DNA of 64,000 nucleotides from an uncultured Alistipes sp. (GCA_947623305.1 CANQGQ010000002.1:224955-288954), one strand, 5' to 3'. Shown: positions 9,106 to 18,472, counted from the first letter of the stretch. Numbers and translations: made by a program. The notes: generated by a model from the sequence alone, not told the origin.

Positions 9106-10512
9106 ATGAACCAACCGAAAATCATCGTGGCCGGTATCGGCCCGGGAACGCCCGATGCGATTACGCCCGCCGTCGCCGAGGCTATTCGGACGGCCGATGT
9201 CGTTGTGGGTTACAAATACTATTTCCGTTTCATCGAATCGTTGCTCGGCCCGACGACGCAGTGCGTCGATACGGGAATGAAGCAAGAACGCGCACGGGTC
9301 GAGGAAGCTTTCCGTTTGGCCGAGCAGGGTCGATGCGTCTGTATCATTTCGTCGGGCGATGCCGGCATCTACGGCATGGCGCCGCTCGTGTGGGAGATGG
9401 CCCGCGAACGGAATTCGTCCGTCGAAATCGAGGTACTGCCGGGCATCAGTGCGTTCCAGCAGGCTGCCGCTTTGCTCGGCGCTCCGATCGGTCATGATTT
9501 GTGCCTCATTTCGTTGTCCGATTTGATGACACCGTGGCCCGTGATCGAGCGTCGCATTCGGGCGGCAGTCGACGGCGATTTCGTAACGGCGGTCTACAAC
9601 CCCCGCAGCAACGATCGTTATTGGCAGTTGTACCGCTTGCAGGAGCTTTTCTTGCAGGGACGCGATGCCGCTACGCCCGTAGGATGCGTGCGGCAGGCCG
9701 GACGTGCGGAGCAGGAGGTGCGGATAACGACCTTGGGCGAATTTGATCCCGAACAGGTCGATATGTTCACCGTGGTCATCATCGGCAACTCGCAAACCTA
9801 TCTTTCCGACCGCCGGATGATTACCCCGCGGGGATATTATCGGGAACGGCCCGATGCCGATGCGGGCGTCGGTCAGCGCATCATGATGGAGAGTTTTCGC
9901 ACGATCGAACAGGAGCTGCACGACCGCAATATCCCGCTCGACCGCAAATGGGCGCTGCTGCATGCCATCCATACGACGGCCGATTTCGAGATGGAGCGGC
10001 TGCTGTGGATGAACGACGGAGCCGTAGAGCGGCTCTACCGGCGTTTGTCGGGCGGTGAAATCCGTACGATCGTAACCGACGTTACGATGGCGGCTTCGGG
10101 CATCCGACGCGGCGCGTTGGAACGTCTGGGCGTCGAGGTGAAATGTTATCTGCACGATCCGCGGGCCGTCGCTTTGGCCGAGCAGGAGGGCATCACCCGC
10201 ACGCAGGCCGGTATCCGTTTGGCGGTCGAAGAATATCCTGAAGCGCTCTATGTTTTCGGAAATGCGCCTACGGCGTTGATGGAGCTTTGCCGGAATGTTC
10301 ATTGCGGCAAGGCCCGTCCGGCAGGCATCGTTGCGGCGCCGGTCGGTTTCGTCCATGTCGAGGAGTCCAAACAGATGGCCAAACCCTTCCGGACGGTCGA
10401 TCGGATTCTCATCGAGGGGCGCAAGGGCGGGAGCAATCTGGCCGCGACCTTGGTCAATGCCATTCTGACTTTCAATGATGCCGAGGCGCTGCGCCCGGGC
10501 CGCGACGTATGA
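9106..10512 (+). CDS. cobJ-cbiC: CobJ-CbiC fusion: precorrin-3B C17-methyltransferase / precorrin-8X methylmutase
   Basis: One 468-residue protein carries two corrin-ring steps. Residues 1 to about 245 are a CobJ/CbiH methyltransferase, which methylates C17 during ring contraction; it has GIGPGTPDAITP (10-21), SSGDAGIYGMAPL, VLPGISAFQQAAA and TAVYNPRS. Residues about 255-468 are a CbiC/CobH methylmutase, which moves the C11 methyl to C12; its catalytic-type His is in LLHAIHTTADFE (His286) and it has GNAPTAL and GFVHVEESK. The ATG at 9106 matches the CobJ N-terminus; a further 26 in-frame codons upstream would run through the terminator hairpin. The stop overlaps the next start (ATGA). Confidence 0.94.
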   Translation: MNQPKIIVAGIGPGTPDAITPAVAEAIRTADVVVGYKYYFRFIESLLGPTTQCVDTGMKQERARVEEAFRLAEQGRCVCIISSGDAGIYGMAPLVWEMARERNSSVEIEVLPGISAFQQAAALLGAPIGHDLCLISLSDLMTPWPVIERRIRAAVDGDFVTAVYNPRSNDRYWQLYRLQELFLQGRDAATPVGCVRQAGRAEQEVRITTLGEFDPEQVDMFTVVIIGNSQTYLSDRRMITPRGYYRERPDADAGVGQRIMMESFRTIEQELHDRNIPLDRKWALLHAIHTTADFEMERLLWMNDGAVERLYRRLSGGEIRTIVTDVTMAASGIRRGALERLGVEVKCYLHDPRAVALAEQEGITRTQAGIRLAVEEYPEALYVFGNAPTALMELCRNVHCGKARPAGIVAAPVGFVHVEESKQMAKPFRTVDRILIEGRKGGSNLAATLVNAILTFNDAEALRPGRDV

Positions 10513-11699
10513 AACAGCGCTTCGTTCTGATCGGTCTCAACGACGAGGCCGCGCCGCATTTTACGGAGGAGGTTTCGGCAGTTATTGCCGCCGCAAAGGT
10601 CTTTTCCGGCGGTCGACGGCATCACGAACTCGTGCGGCACCTGTTGCCAGCGGATGCTGTGTGGATCGACATCAGCGTGCCGCTCGATGCGGTGTTCGCG
10701 CAATACGAACCGTATGATGAAATAACGGTTTTCGCTTCGGGCGATCCGCTCTTCTTCGGATTCGGCGCTACGATCCGACGGCGGCTTCCCGATGCCGAGT
10801 TGCGGATTTTTCCGGCGATGAATTCGCTTCAGACGTTGGCGCATCGCCTCACGATGCCTTACGATGATATGACGACCGTTTCGTTGACCGGTCGGCCGTG
10901 GCAGGGGTTGGATCGCGCATTGATCGAGGGCCGTGCGAAAATCGGCGTGCTGACCGATCGCGAACATACGCCTGCGGCTATAGCCGAACGCCTGTTGACG
11001 TATGGTTATACGGGTTATCGGATGGCGGTCGGGGAGCATTTGGGGAGCCGTGAGGCGGAACGGGTCGCCGAGTTTACACTCGACGAAGCCGCTCGCCATA
11101 CGTTCGAAATGCCGAATTGCGTAATCCTGCATGGGGAGCCGCGCCGTGCACCGCTCGGCATTCCCGACAGCGCGTTCGACCACCTCGACGGACGGGCCGG
11201 CATGATGACCAAGATGCCGATCCGCCTGTTGACTGTCAGCCTGTTGCAGTTGCAGTCGGCTCGCTGCTTTTGGGACATCGGCAGCTGTACGGGGTCGGTG
11301 TCGATCGAGGCGCGGCTGCGGTTTCCGCACGTCGAGGTGCACGCTTTCGAGCTGCGTCCCGAGGGCGAACGGTTGCTGCAGGTCAATGCCTGTCGATTCG
11401 GAGCTCCCGGCATCGTATTTCACGGCGGCGATTTCCTTGCATCGGACTGCACGGCCTGGCCGGCTCCCGATGCCGTTTTCATCGGCGGTCATGGCGGACG
11501 GCTCGCCGAGGTCGTCGATCGGGTCGTTCCGCTCTTGCCGGACGGAGGACGGTTGGTCTTCAATTCGGTTTCGCCGGAGAGTTTGCGGACGTTCGTGCAG
11601 GCCGTCGAGGCGCATGGATGCCTCGTCGGTGCTGAGACCCGCATCGCCGTCGACAACTATCATCCCATTACTGTGATTCAAGCGATCAAACATTCATGA
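10509..11699 (+). CDS. cobL: CbiE-CbiT (CobL): precorrin-6B C5,15-methyltransferase, decarboxylating
   Basis: Methylates C5 and C15 and decarboxylates the C12 acetate. The 396 residues match CobL-type fusions. The N-terminal half is CbiE (VLIGLNDEA near the start, ASGDPLFFGFG, IFPAMNSLQTLAHRL). The C-terminal half is a class I SAM methyltransferase of CbiT type with DIGSCTGSVSIEA and FIGGHGGRL. MTKMPIRLLTVSLLQL marks the start of the CbiT part. ATGA overlaps join it to both neighbours, so the four fusion genes are probably translated as a coupled unit. Confidence 0.94.
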   Translation: MKQRFVLIGLNDEAAPHFTEEVSAVIAAAKVFSGGRRHHELVRHLLPADAVWIDISVPLDAVFAQYEPYDEITVFASGDPLFFGFGATIRRRLPDAELRIFPAMNSLQTLAHRLTMPYDDMTTVSLTGRPWQGLDRALIEGRAKIGVLTDREHTPAAIAERLLTYGYTGYRMAVGEHLGSREAERVAEFTLDEAARHTFEMPNCVILHGEPRRAPLGIPDSAFDHLDGRAGMMTKMPIRLLTVSLLQLQSARCFWDIGSCTGSVSIEARLRFPHVEVHAFELRPEGERLLQVNACRFGAPGIVFHGGDFLASDCTAWPAPDAVFIGGHGGRLAEVVDRVVPLLPDGGRLVFNSVSPESLRTFVQAVEAHGCLVGAETRIAVDNYHPITVIQAIKHS

Positions 11700-13507
11700 A
11701 ATCGACCATTGCTATCTTGCTCGTCTCTTCTGGCGGCGAGACGGTCGCCCGTCGGGCGGCCGAAATCCTCGGAGCCGACCGGTTCGCGCTCGCGGCCGTC
11801 GATGGATTCCGTCGTGCCGATGCTTTGCAGCCGTTTTTGGAGGAGGAGTTCACGGCTTATCGTGCTTGGGTATTCGTCGGAGCCGCCGGAATCGCGGTTC
11901 GTGCCATCGCTCCGCACCTGCGCGACAAACACAGCGATCCGGCTGTCGTCGCGGTCGATTCGACCGGACGATGGATCATTCCGTTGCTTTCGGGCCACGT
12001 CGGCGGAGCCAATGTCTTGGCCGAGCGGCTGGCCGAAGCGATCGGCGGTTCGGCCGTCGTTACCACCCAGAGCGACAATACGGGCCTTTGGCCGTTGGAC
12101 ACGCTCGCCGAGCGGTTCGGATGGACGTGCGAGGTCTCCGGCGGGTCGATGAACGAGGCGATTGCCGCCTATGTCGCAGGACGACCGACGGCCTTGTTGC
12201 TCGATGTTCGCGACGAAGGGGCACACTACCTCGAACAGACGGCTGCAGCGCATGTCAAGATCTGTTATCGTGCGGCGGATGTTCCGACCGATGCCGCATT
12301 GGTGATCGCTTTGACACCCCATATCGTGCCTTTCGATTCGCTCTGTATCCATTATGTTCCGCGCGTGCTCAGCGTAGGTGTGGGATGCCGTAAGGATTGC
12401 GACCCGACGGGGATTCCCGAGCGAATCGCCGAGCGGCTCACGGCTGCCGGATGGGCCGCTTCGGCCGTCGCGTCGGTCGCTACGATCGAATTGAAACGCG
12501 ATGAACCGTTGGTCGAGGCGTTGTGCGAGCATTTCGGTTGCCGGAAACGGATTTTCTCGGCCGACGAGCTTTCGGACATCGACGTGCCGAATCCGTCGGA
12601 GCGGGTGCGCGAGGCGACCGGTGTGGCGAGCGTTAGCGAAGCGGCTGCAATCGTCGCCGCACACGACGGTCGGCTCGTTTTGGAAAAACAGAAGGATCGC
12701 CTGACGGAGGACAACGATTTCACCTTCGCTGTGGCTTGCGACAGTCGTTCCGAGCGGTGCGGCCATATCGAGATCGTCGGGGCGGGCCCGGGCGATCCCG
12801 ACTTGATATCCGTACGCGGCCGTCGTTTTCTGGAGGAGGCCGATTTGATTCTCTATGCCGGCAGTCTCGTGCCGCGCGAGGTAACCGATTGCGCCCGGGC
12901 CGATGCCGAGGTGCGTTCGTCGGCTCCGTTGACCCTCGAGGAGCAGTTCGAACTGATGAAACGCTATTACGATCGAGGTTGCCTGGTTGTGCGCCTACAC
13001 ACGGGCGATCCGTGCATCTACGGCGCGATTCAAGAGCAGATGAACTTTTTCGACCGTTACGGGATGCGTTACCACATCACGCCGGGCATTTCGTCGTTTC
13101 AGGCGGCGGCTGCCGAACTCAAGTCGCAGTTCACCATCCCCGAACGGGTGCAGACCATCATTCTGACCCGCGGCGAGGGCCGAACGCCGATGCCCGAACG
13201 CGAACGGCTCCGCGAACTGGCCCGCTCGCAGTCGACTATGTGCATTTTCCTCTCTGCCGGCATCGCGGCGAAGGTGCAGGCGGAGTTATCGGAGCATTAT
13301 CCGCCCGAAACGCCGGTTGCGGTCTGCCACCATCTGACGTGGCCCGACCAACGCATCTGGCGCGGCGAACTGCGCGATCTGGCGCGCATCGTGGAAGCGC
13401 ACCATTTGACGTTGACGACCATGATCGTCGTCGGCGAGGCCATCGACAACCGCAAAGGGCTGTCGCGTCTTTATGCGCAGGAGTTCAAACATTTGTTCCG
13501 CCCATGA
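11696..13507 (+). CDS. cbiG-cobM: CbiG-CobM (CbiF) fusion: cobalt-precorrin-5A hydrolase / precorrin-4 C11-methyltransferase
   Basis: The 603-residue product joins two steps. CbiG (about 1-340) opens the delta-lactone and releases acetaldehyde in the cobalt-early pathway; it shows the VFVGAAGIAVRAIAP and LLSGHVGGANVLAERLA motifs. CobM/CbiF (about 360-603) methylates C11; it shows IVGAGPGDPDLISVRGRR, LYAGSLVPREV, LHTGDPCIYGAI, HITPGISSFQAAAAEL and LTTMIVVGEA. CbiG is diagnostic of the anaerobic-type route because the aerobic route uses CobG instead. The gene overlaps both neighbours by ATGA. Confidence 0.94.
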   Translation: MKSTIAILLVSSGGETVARRAAEILGADRFALAAVDGFRRADALQPFLEEEFTAYRAWVFVGAAGIAVRAIAPHLRDKHSDPAVVAVDSTGRWIIPLLSGHVGGANVLAERLAEAIGGSAVVTTQSDNTGLWPLDTLAERFGWTCEVSGGSMNEAIAAYVAGRPTALLLDVRDEGAHYLEQTAAAHVKICYRAADVPTDAALVIALTPHIVPFDSLCIHYVPRVLSVGVGCRKDCDPTGIPERIAERLTAAGWAASAVASVATIELKRDEPLVEALCEHFGCRKRIFSADELSDIDVPNPSERVREATGVASVSEAAAIVAAHDGRLVLEKQKDRLTEDNDFTFAVACDSRSERCGHIEIVGAGPGDPDLISVRGRRFLEEADLILYAGSLVPREVTDCARADAEVRSSAPLTLEEQFELMKRYYDRGCLVVRLHTGDPCIYGAIQEQMNFFDRYGMRYHITPGISSFQAAAAELKSQFTIPERVQTIILTRGEGRTPMPERERLRELARSQSTMCIFLSAGIAAKVQAELSEHYPPETPVAVCHHLTWPDQRIWRGELRDLARIVEAHHLTLTTMIVVGEAIDNRKGLSRLYAQEFKHLFRP

Positions 13508-15351
13508 TTCTCGTTTTCGGCGGTACGACCGAGGGGCGTTCAGCGGTCAAGGTGATCGAGCAGGGCGGAAAACCTTTCTTTTATTCGACGTTGGGCGACA
13601 CGCAATCCATCGAACTGGTGCACGGCAAGCGGCTCACCGGTACGATGGATGCCGATACCGCCATTGCGTTCTGCCGCCGCGAGGGGATTCGGTTGTTGAT
13701 CGACGCCGGACATCCGTTTGCCGAACAGTTGCACCGCACGGTCGAGCGGGTCGCCGAGGTTTGTCGGCTGCCCGTTATCCGCTACGAACGGCGACCGGTT
13801 CCGCCCGACGGATATGCCGTTCGATGTGCGGATTACGCCGATGCCATGCGACGGATGGAGGCCGACGGCGTGGAGCATCTGCTGGCTTTGACCGGTGTCC
13901 GGACGATCCGGAAATTGCGGCCGTTCTGGGAGCGGCACGATTGCCGGTTCCGGATTCTCGATCGCGAAGCGTCGATCGCCGAAGCTGTGGCGGCTGGCTT
14001 TCCGCGTGAAAAACTTCTGTTTTATAGGCCCGATGAACCGGAATCCGTCGTATTGCAGCAGGTGCGGCCTTCGGCCGTGCTGACCAAGGAGAGCGGCGAA
14101 TCGGGCGGGCTGCCGGCCAAGATCGAGGCGGCGCGGCGGTTCGGCCTGTCGATTTATGTCGTCGAAAGGCCTGTGCTTCCGGATTCGTTTGAGTGCGTTT
14201 ATACCGAGGCGGGTTTGCTGCGACGAATCGACGAATTGTTCCCCGGGTTTTTCACTTTGCGGAGCGGCTATACGACCGGTACGTGCGCTTGTGCGGCGGC
14301 TTGTGCGGCGCTCCGTCTCTTGTTGACGGGCGAATCGGAAGCGCGTTCGGTGATCCTTCTTCCGGGCGGCGAACGGGTTGCACTGCCCGTTTCCGATACT
14401 TCGTCGGAAGGTTCGTGGGCCTCCGCTACGGTCATCAAGGATGCCGGCGACGATCCCGACGTTACGAACGGATGCTCCGTAACGGCACGGGTCGAATTGA
14501 ACGATCTGCAGACGATTCGATTCCTTCGGGGCGAAGGGGTCGGAACGGTTACGCTTCCCGGGTTGGGGCTCGCCGTCGGAGAACCGGCCGTCAATCCGGC
14601 TCCGCGACGGATGATTGTCGAGAATTTCGTGGCGATGGGCGTCGCGGGGGCCGATGTCGAAATTTCCGTGGCGAACGGAGCGGCCTTAGCCGAAAAAACC
14701 TTCAATCCGCGGGTCGGGGTCGTAGGGGGCCTCTCGATTATCGGCACCTCGGGCATCGTCCGCCCCTTTTCGAACGAGGCGTTCATCCGTTCGATCGAAC
14801 AGTCGGTCGGGGTCGCCCGGGCGGTCGGCTGCCGCGAATTGGTCATCAACTCCGGCGCCCACAGCGAACGCATCTTGCGCAGCGTGCGGCCCGATCTGGC
14901 TCCTCAAGCCTTCGTGCAGTATGGCAATTTCATCGGAGCGGCGTTGCGGGCGGCAGCCCGATGCGGATTCCGACAGGTAACGATGGGCATCATGTTGGGC
15001 AAGGCGGTGAAATTGGCCGAAGGTCATCTCGATACCCACAGCCACAAGGTAACGTTGAATCATCCGTTTCTGCAACGGGAGGCTGCAGAGGCGGGATGTT
15101 CGGCCACTGTTGCAACGATCATCGAACGAATCGTTCTTGCTCGGGAATTGTGGACGGCGCTCGATGCGGACGATTGCGATCGGTTGTTGCAACGCATCGC
15201 CGATGATTGCCGGAACGTCTGTGCACCGTTGTTGCCGGAAGGAGCGGTCGACGTGCTGCTGATTGCGGAAACGGGCGAAATCGCCTACCGGTCGAGCGCA
15301 TCGAGCAGCTCCGCGATCGACCGACATGCGACAATCGAGCCGTCGTGCTGA
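13504..15351 (+). CDS. cbiJ-cbiD: CobK/CbiJ-CbiD fusion: precorrin-6A reductase / cobalt-precorrin-5B C1-methyltransferase
   Basis: 615 residues from the ATG at 13504, which overlaps the previous stop; the open frame continues 5' only as a shadow of cobM. Residues 1-245 are the CobK/CbiJ reductase (ILVFGGTTEGR, LLIDAGHPFAEQ, RYERRPVPP, TKESGESGGLPAKIEAA). Residues about 255-615 are CbiD, the C1-methyltransferase of the cobalt-early route (LRSGYTTGTCACAAA, VIKDAGDDPDVTNG, NPRVGVVGGLSIIGTSGIV, GIMLGKAVKLAEGHLDTHS). The gene's last 67 bases overlap the end of the convergent ABC ATPase gene. After the IAETGEIAY segment the C-terminus becomes a Ser-rich tail coded entirely in that overlap. Confidence 0.93.
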   Translation: MILVFGGTTEGRSAVKVIEQGGKPFFYSTLGDTQSIELVHGKRLTGTMDADTAIAFCRREGIRLLIDAGHPFAEQLHRTVERVAEVCRLPVIRYERRPVPPDGYAVRCADYADAMRRMEADGVEHLLALTGVRTIRKLRPFWERHDCRFRILDREASIAEAVAAGFPREKLLFYRPDEPESVVLQQVRPSAVLTKESGESGGLPAKIEAARRFGLSIYVVERPVLPDSFECVYTEAGLLRRIDELFPGFFTLRSGYTTGTCACAAACAALRLLLTGESEARSVILLPGGERVALPVSDTSSEGSWASATVIKDAGDDPDVTNGCSVTARVELNDLQTIRFLRGEGVGTVTLPGLGLAVGEPAVNPAPRRMIVENFVAMGVAGADVEISVANGAALAEKTFNPRVGVVGGLSIIGTSGIVRPFSNEAFIRSIEQSVGVARAVGCRELVINSGAHSERILRSVRPDLAPQAFVQYGNFIGAALRAAARCGFRQVTMGIMLGKAVKLAEGHLDTHSHKVTLNHPFLQREAAEAGCSATVATIIERIVLARELWTALDADDCDRLLQRIADDCRNVCAPLLPEGAVDVLLIAETGEIAYRSSASSSSAIDRHATIEPSC

Positions 15352-16283
15352 ACCGTGAAGCGGTCGGATGCGACCGCGATGGTGGCTTCGGCTTCCTCGT
15401 TCGAAGCCGACGGTTCGATTCCCACGCGTCGGAGCGCTTTTTCGGCCATCGCCCGTAGTAGGCCGTCGCCCGATAGCCGAACTTGCTTTCGATAGCGGTT
15501 CCGGATGCGGAACAGGCCCGTCGTCGGGTCGAAAGCGATGCCTTTTTGCGGAAAGAATCCGGCCAACGTGCCGTCGATGGAGAGGTCTTCGGGCGTTCCC
15601 GTAATCAACGGTTCGCCGCGTTTCATCAGCCAAATCCGATCGGCGATTTGCAGCGCCAGTTCGAGGTCGTGCGTCGACAGAAAGATGGTTTTGCCCGTCT
15701 CGCGCGTCAGTCGGTGCAGGAGCTGCATGATTTCGACCTTGCTCGGATAATCCAGAAAGGCGGTCGGCTCATCGAGCAGAATGATGGGCGTTTGTTGAGC
15801 CAATGCTTTGGCGATCATCGCTTTTTGCCGTTCGCCGTCGGAAAGAGTCTGGATTTTGCGCTCGGCGAGCGATTCGATACCGACCGCCGCCACGGCCCGA
15901 TCGACCTCCTTGCGATCGGAAGCGGTAAGCGCCCCCCAGAAACCCGTGTAGGGTGCTCGGCCCATGGCAACTAAATCGGTTACAGTCATGTTGGTCAGAT
16001 CGCATTTGTCGGTCAAGACGACCCCCAGAAGATGCGAGAGCGCCCGATCGGAATACTCCGTCAACGTCCGTCCGAGCAGCCGGATCGAACCGCCCAACGG
16101 CGGTTGAAATGCCGCCAAGGTGCGCAAAAGGGTCGATTTTCCGGCTCCGTTTCGGCCTAAAAGACAGGTCAGTTCGCCGTTCGAGATGGAGGCGTCGAGC
16201 TCTTCGGCAACGACGTGTTCCTCGTTCCGTACGCGGTAGCCGATCCGCAGGTCGGAGAGACGGATGGTTTCCTGCCGCTTCAT
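15285..16283 (-). CDS. btuD: BtuD-type ABC importer ATPase with C-terminal extension
   Basis: ATPase of a FecE/BtuD-type metal-chelate or corrinoid importer, 332 residues. It has Walker A GRNGAGKST (43-51), an altered ABC signature LSDGERQ (147-153; LSDGE in place of LSGGQ), Walker B IILLDEP (167-173) and the switch His in LSTHDLELA. Typical BtuD/FecE proteins end near residue 250. Here about 80 further residues follow, of unknown role, with a small alpha/beta look. The start overlaps the permease stop by ATGA. The 3' end overlaps cbiJ-cbiD on the other strand. The substrate is inferred from the corrinoid locus. Confidence 0.9.
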   Translation of the reverse strand: MKRQETIRLSDLRIGYRVRNEEHVVAEELDASISNGELTCLLGRNGAGKSTLLRTLAAFQPPLGGSIRLLGRTLTEYSDRALSHLLGVVLTDKCDLTNMTVTDLVAMGRAPYTGFWGALTASDRKEVDRAVAAVGIESLAERKIQTLSDGERQKAMIAKALAQQTPIILLDEPTAFLDYPSKVEIMQLLHRLTRETGKTIFLSTHDLELALQIADRIWLMKRGEPLITGTPEDLSIDGTLAGFFPQKGIAFDPTTGLFRIRNRYRKQVRLSGDGLLRAMAEKALRRVGIEPSASNEEAEATIAVASDRFTVQHDGSIVACRSIAELLDALDR

Positions 16284-17317
16284 TCGTTCAGGTCGTTTTT
16301 GCGTTTACGGAACAACACCCACATCACGACGGGCGCGCCGATCAGAGCCGTTACCGAGTTGATGGGCAACACGCCTTCGAAACCGGGCATGCGGGCGATC
16401 AGATTGCAGAACAGGGCCAAAACGGCGCCCATCAACAGCGAGGCGGGCATCAGAATCCGATGATCGGAGGTGCTGAAGATGCCGCGGCACAGGTGCGGAA
16501 CGGCCAGCCCCAAAAACATGATCGGCCCGCAATAGGCGGTTACGATTGCTACCAGTACGCCGGCCGAACCGATCGTCAACAGGCGCGCCCGACGGATGTC
16601 GAGCCCTAAGTTGCGGGCATAATGGTCGCCCAACAGTAACAGGTTGAGTGTCTTGACGAGCAGCATCGAAAGGGGCAGCAGCACGGCCATGACCGAAACG
16701 AAAAGCGTTACTTGGTTGCCCGAAACACGCGCGAAACTGCCGAGACCCCAGATGACATAGGCCCGGATGTCCTCCTCGACGCTGAAGAATTTCAGCACGC
16801 CGATGACGGCATTGGCCACATAGCCGATCATCACGCCGATAATCAGCAGGGTTACGTTGCCTTTGACCTTTTGCGAGATGTAGGCGATCAAGGCCATGAC
16901 GGCCAGCGCTCCGATGATGGCGGAGACCGTCAGCGCCAGATTGCCGACATATCCGAGGCGACTCAACGCATGCCCCCCGATTCCCGAAACCAGCACCACG
17001 AGCGCGACCCCGAGACTGGCTCCCGAACTGATGCCCAACACGGAAGGACCTGCCAACGGATTGCGGAAGACCGTTTGCATCTGCAATCCGCTGACCGAAA
17101 GGCCGGCGCCGGCCACCAAGGCCGTGAGTGCTTGCGGAAGCCTCGATTTCAGAATGATGTTCCGACGGATTTCGTTCTCCTCGGCCCCTTCGCCGAAGAG
17201 AATCCGCACGACCGACCGGAACGGGATTTCGACCGTTCCGATCAACAGGTTGAACACCCCCAACAGCACGACTGCCACGACCAGCAGTCCCAGGATTCCG
17301 AGCCAGCGACGTTTCAT
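16280..17317 (-). CDS. btuC: BtuC/FecCD-type permease
   Basis: Inner-membrane permease of the importer, 345 residues from the ATG at 17317, with about ten hydrophobic segments. FecCD-family motifs are RLPQALTALVAGAGLSVSGLQMQTVFRNPLAGPSVLGISSGA near residues 60-101 (split here only by eye) and the ATPase-contact region GPIMFLGLAVPHLCR. A longer open frame upstream only shadows the binding-protein gene. It sits between the substrate-binding protein and ATPase genes in the standard order, and overlaps the ATPase start. Confidence 0.92.
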   Translation of the reverse strand: MKRRWLGILGLLVVAVVLLGVFNLLIGTVEIPFRSVVRILFGEGAEENEIRRNIILKSRLPQALTALVAGAGLSVSGLQMQTVFRNPLAGPSVLGISSGASLGVALVVLVSGIGGHALSRLGYVGNLALTVSAIIGALAVMALIAYISQKVKGNVTLLIIGVMIGYVANAVIGVLKFFSVEEDIRAYVIWGLGSFARVSGNQVTLFVSVMAVLLPLSMLLVKTLNLLLLGDHYARNLGLDIRRARLLTIGSAGVLVAIVTAYCGPIMFLGLAVPHLCRGIFSTSDHRILMPASLLMGAVLALFCNLIARMPGFEGVLPINSVTALIGAPVVMWVLFRKRKNDLNE

Positions 17318-17324
17318 CGGTCGA

Positions 17325-18452
17325 TTAGGGTAGCAATCGGTAATAGACGGGGCGGTGATCCGGAACCAATTCGGGATGGAAAACTTTGATGAGGTCGGCC
17401 AATACGACATCGGGTTGCATGGGCGTTGCCTCGTAGAACGGGGTCTGGCGCAGATTGCAGTAGATGACGCCCCGATTTTTCCAGGCCCGAAAATCCGTGT
17501 AGCGGGCGTCCTCGTCGCGCAGGGCATCGTAGGAGAAAATGCCGTCGAAGCTGTTGAGTATCCGCCAGTAGTCGGCATCTGCCGCGGCCGTATAGACTTG
17601 TTCGAAGTCGAGGGTTACGCCGCCCGAACGGGGATCGTTGCGCAGGAAATAGTCGGCGCCTGCATCGCGGAACAGCTGGGCCAGAAAACTGCGGCCGCCC
17701 ACTGCGTACCAGTTGCCGCCGCGCAATTCGCCCGAAAAGACTGTCGGACGCTGTTCGACCTCGGCCGTCAGCGCACACAATCGGTTGTAGCGCGTCGCTA
17801 TGGCATTGAACAGGCTATCGGCCCGTTCTTCGTCGCCCGTCAGCAGGCCGATGCAGCGAATCCATTCCGCCTGTCCGAGCGGCGAGGGTTCCTTGTAACC
17901 GAAATGCGGCAGGAGCGGGGTGCCCGCTTCGCGCAGGGCATCGTATCCGCCCCGTTTGAACGGCGAAATCAAGATCAAATCGGGCGCGATGTTCAGAATC
18001 ACTTCGTTATCGAAGTTGCCTTCGATGCCGATACGCTGCGTAGCGCCTTCGCGAAGTCGGCGCTGCATCTCCGGATTGTGGAGATGGCGGGTCGAAGTAA
18101 CCCCCTTGACCGCATCCAGCCGATCGAGCGTGATGAAGTTCGAGAGTTGCAGGGTCGTCATGCAGATCACGTTGCGCACCGGCACCTCGATGGGCGTGCA
18201 GTCTGCGGGAATCTCCGGCTTTTCGCCGCGCGGAATCAATGCAAAACGGCTCGGTTGCCCTTGTTTGTTTTGTGGGTCGCACACTTCGAGAATTTTGAAT
18301 CCGTTGCAGCGATGTACGGCGAACCCTTCGGCGTAACGGATTTCGTAGCCGGTCGAATCGGTTGCGGAATCGGCGGCCGTGCGGGTATTGCGATGGCCGC
18401 ACGCACAGCATGCGACGAGCAACAGGCCTGTTATTAAAAATCGGTTATTCAA
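17325..18452 (-). CDS. btuF: BtuF-like corrinoid/metal-chelate binding lipoprotein
   Basis: Periplasmic substrate-binding component, 375 residues, with a lipoprotein signal (LLLVAC, lipid Cys15 or Cys16). The class III binding-protein fold is indicated by TTLQLSNFITLDRLDAVKGVTS, APDLILISPF, the GGRSFLAQLFRDAGADYF block and the C-terminal VLADLIKVFHPEL. The likely start is TTG at 18452: no in-frame ATG lies between it and the promoter, and the signal peptide begins immediately. It leads btuF-btuC-btuD. Iron-siderophore binding is an alternative, but the adjacent corrinoid genes favour a corrinoid. Confidence 0.87.
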   Translation of the reverse strand: MNNRFLITGLLLVACCACGHRNTRTAADSATDSTGYEIRYAEGFAVHRCNGFKILEVCDPQNKQGQPSRFALIPRGEKPEIPADCTPIEVPVRNVICMTTLQLSNFITLDRLDAVKGVTSTRHLHNPEMQRRLREGATQRIGIEGNFDNEVILNIAPDLILISPFKRGGYDALREAGTPLLPHFGYKEPSPLGQAEWIRCIGLLTGDEERADSLFNAIATRYNRLCALTAEVEQRPTVFSGELRGGNWYAVGGRSFLAQLFRDAGADYFLRNDPRSGGVTLDFEQVYTAAADADYWRILNSFDGIFSYDALRDEDARYTDFRAWKNRGVIYCNLRQTPFYEATPMQPDVVLADLIKVFHPELVPDHRPVYYRLLP

Positions 18453-18472
18453 TTCGGTAACTTTGTTTGTCG

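Noticed and set aside
12736..13503. In-frame 5' extension of cbiJ-cbiD within the cobM region
   Set aside because: It is an Arg-rich out-of-frame reading of cobM; the CobK N-terminus begins exactly at the ATG at 13504.
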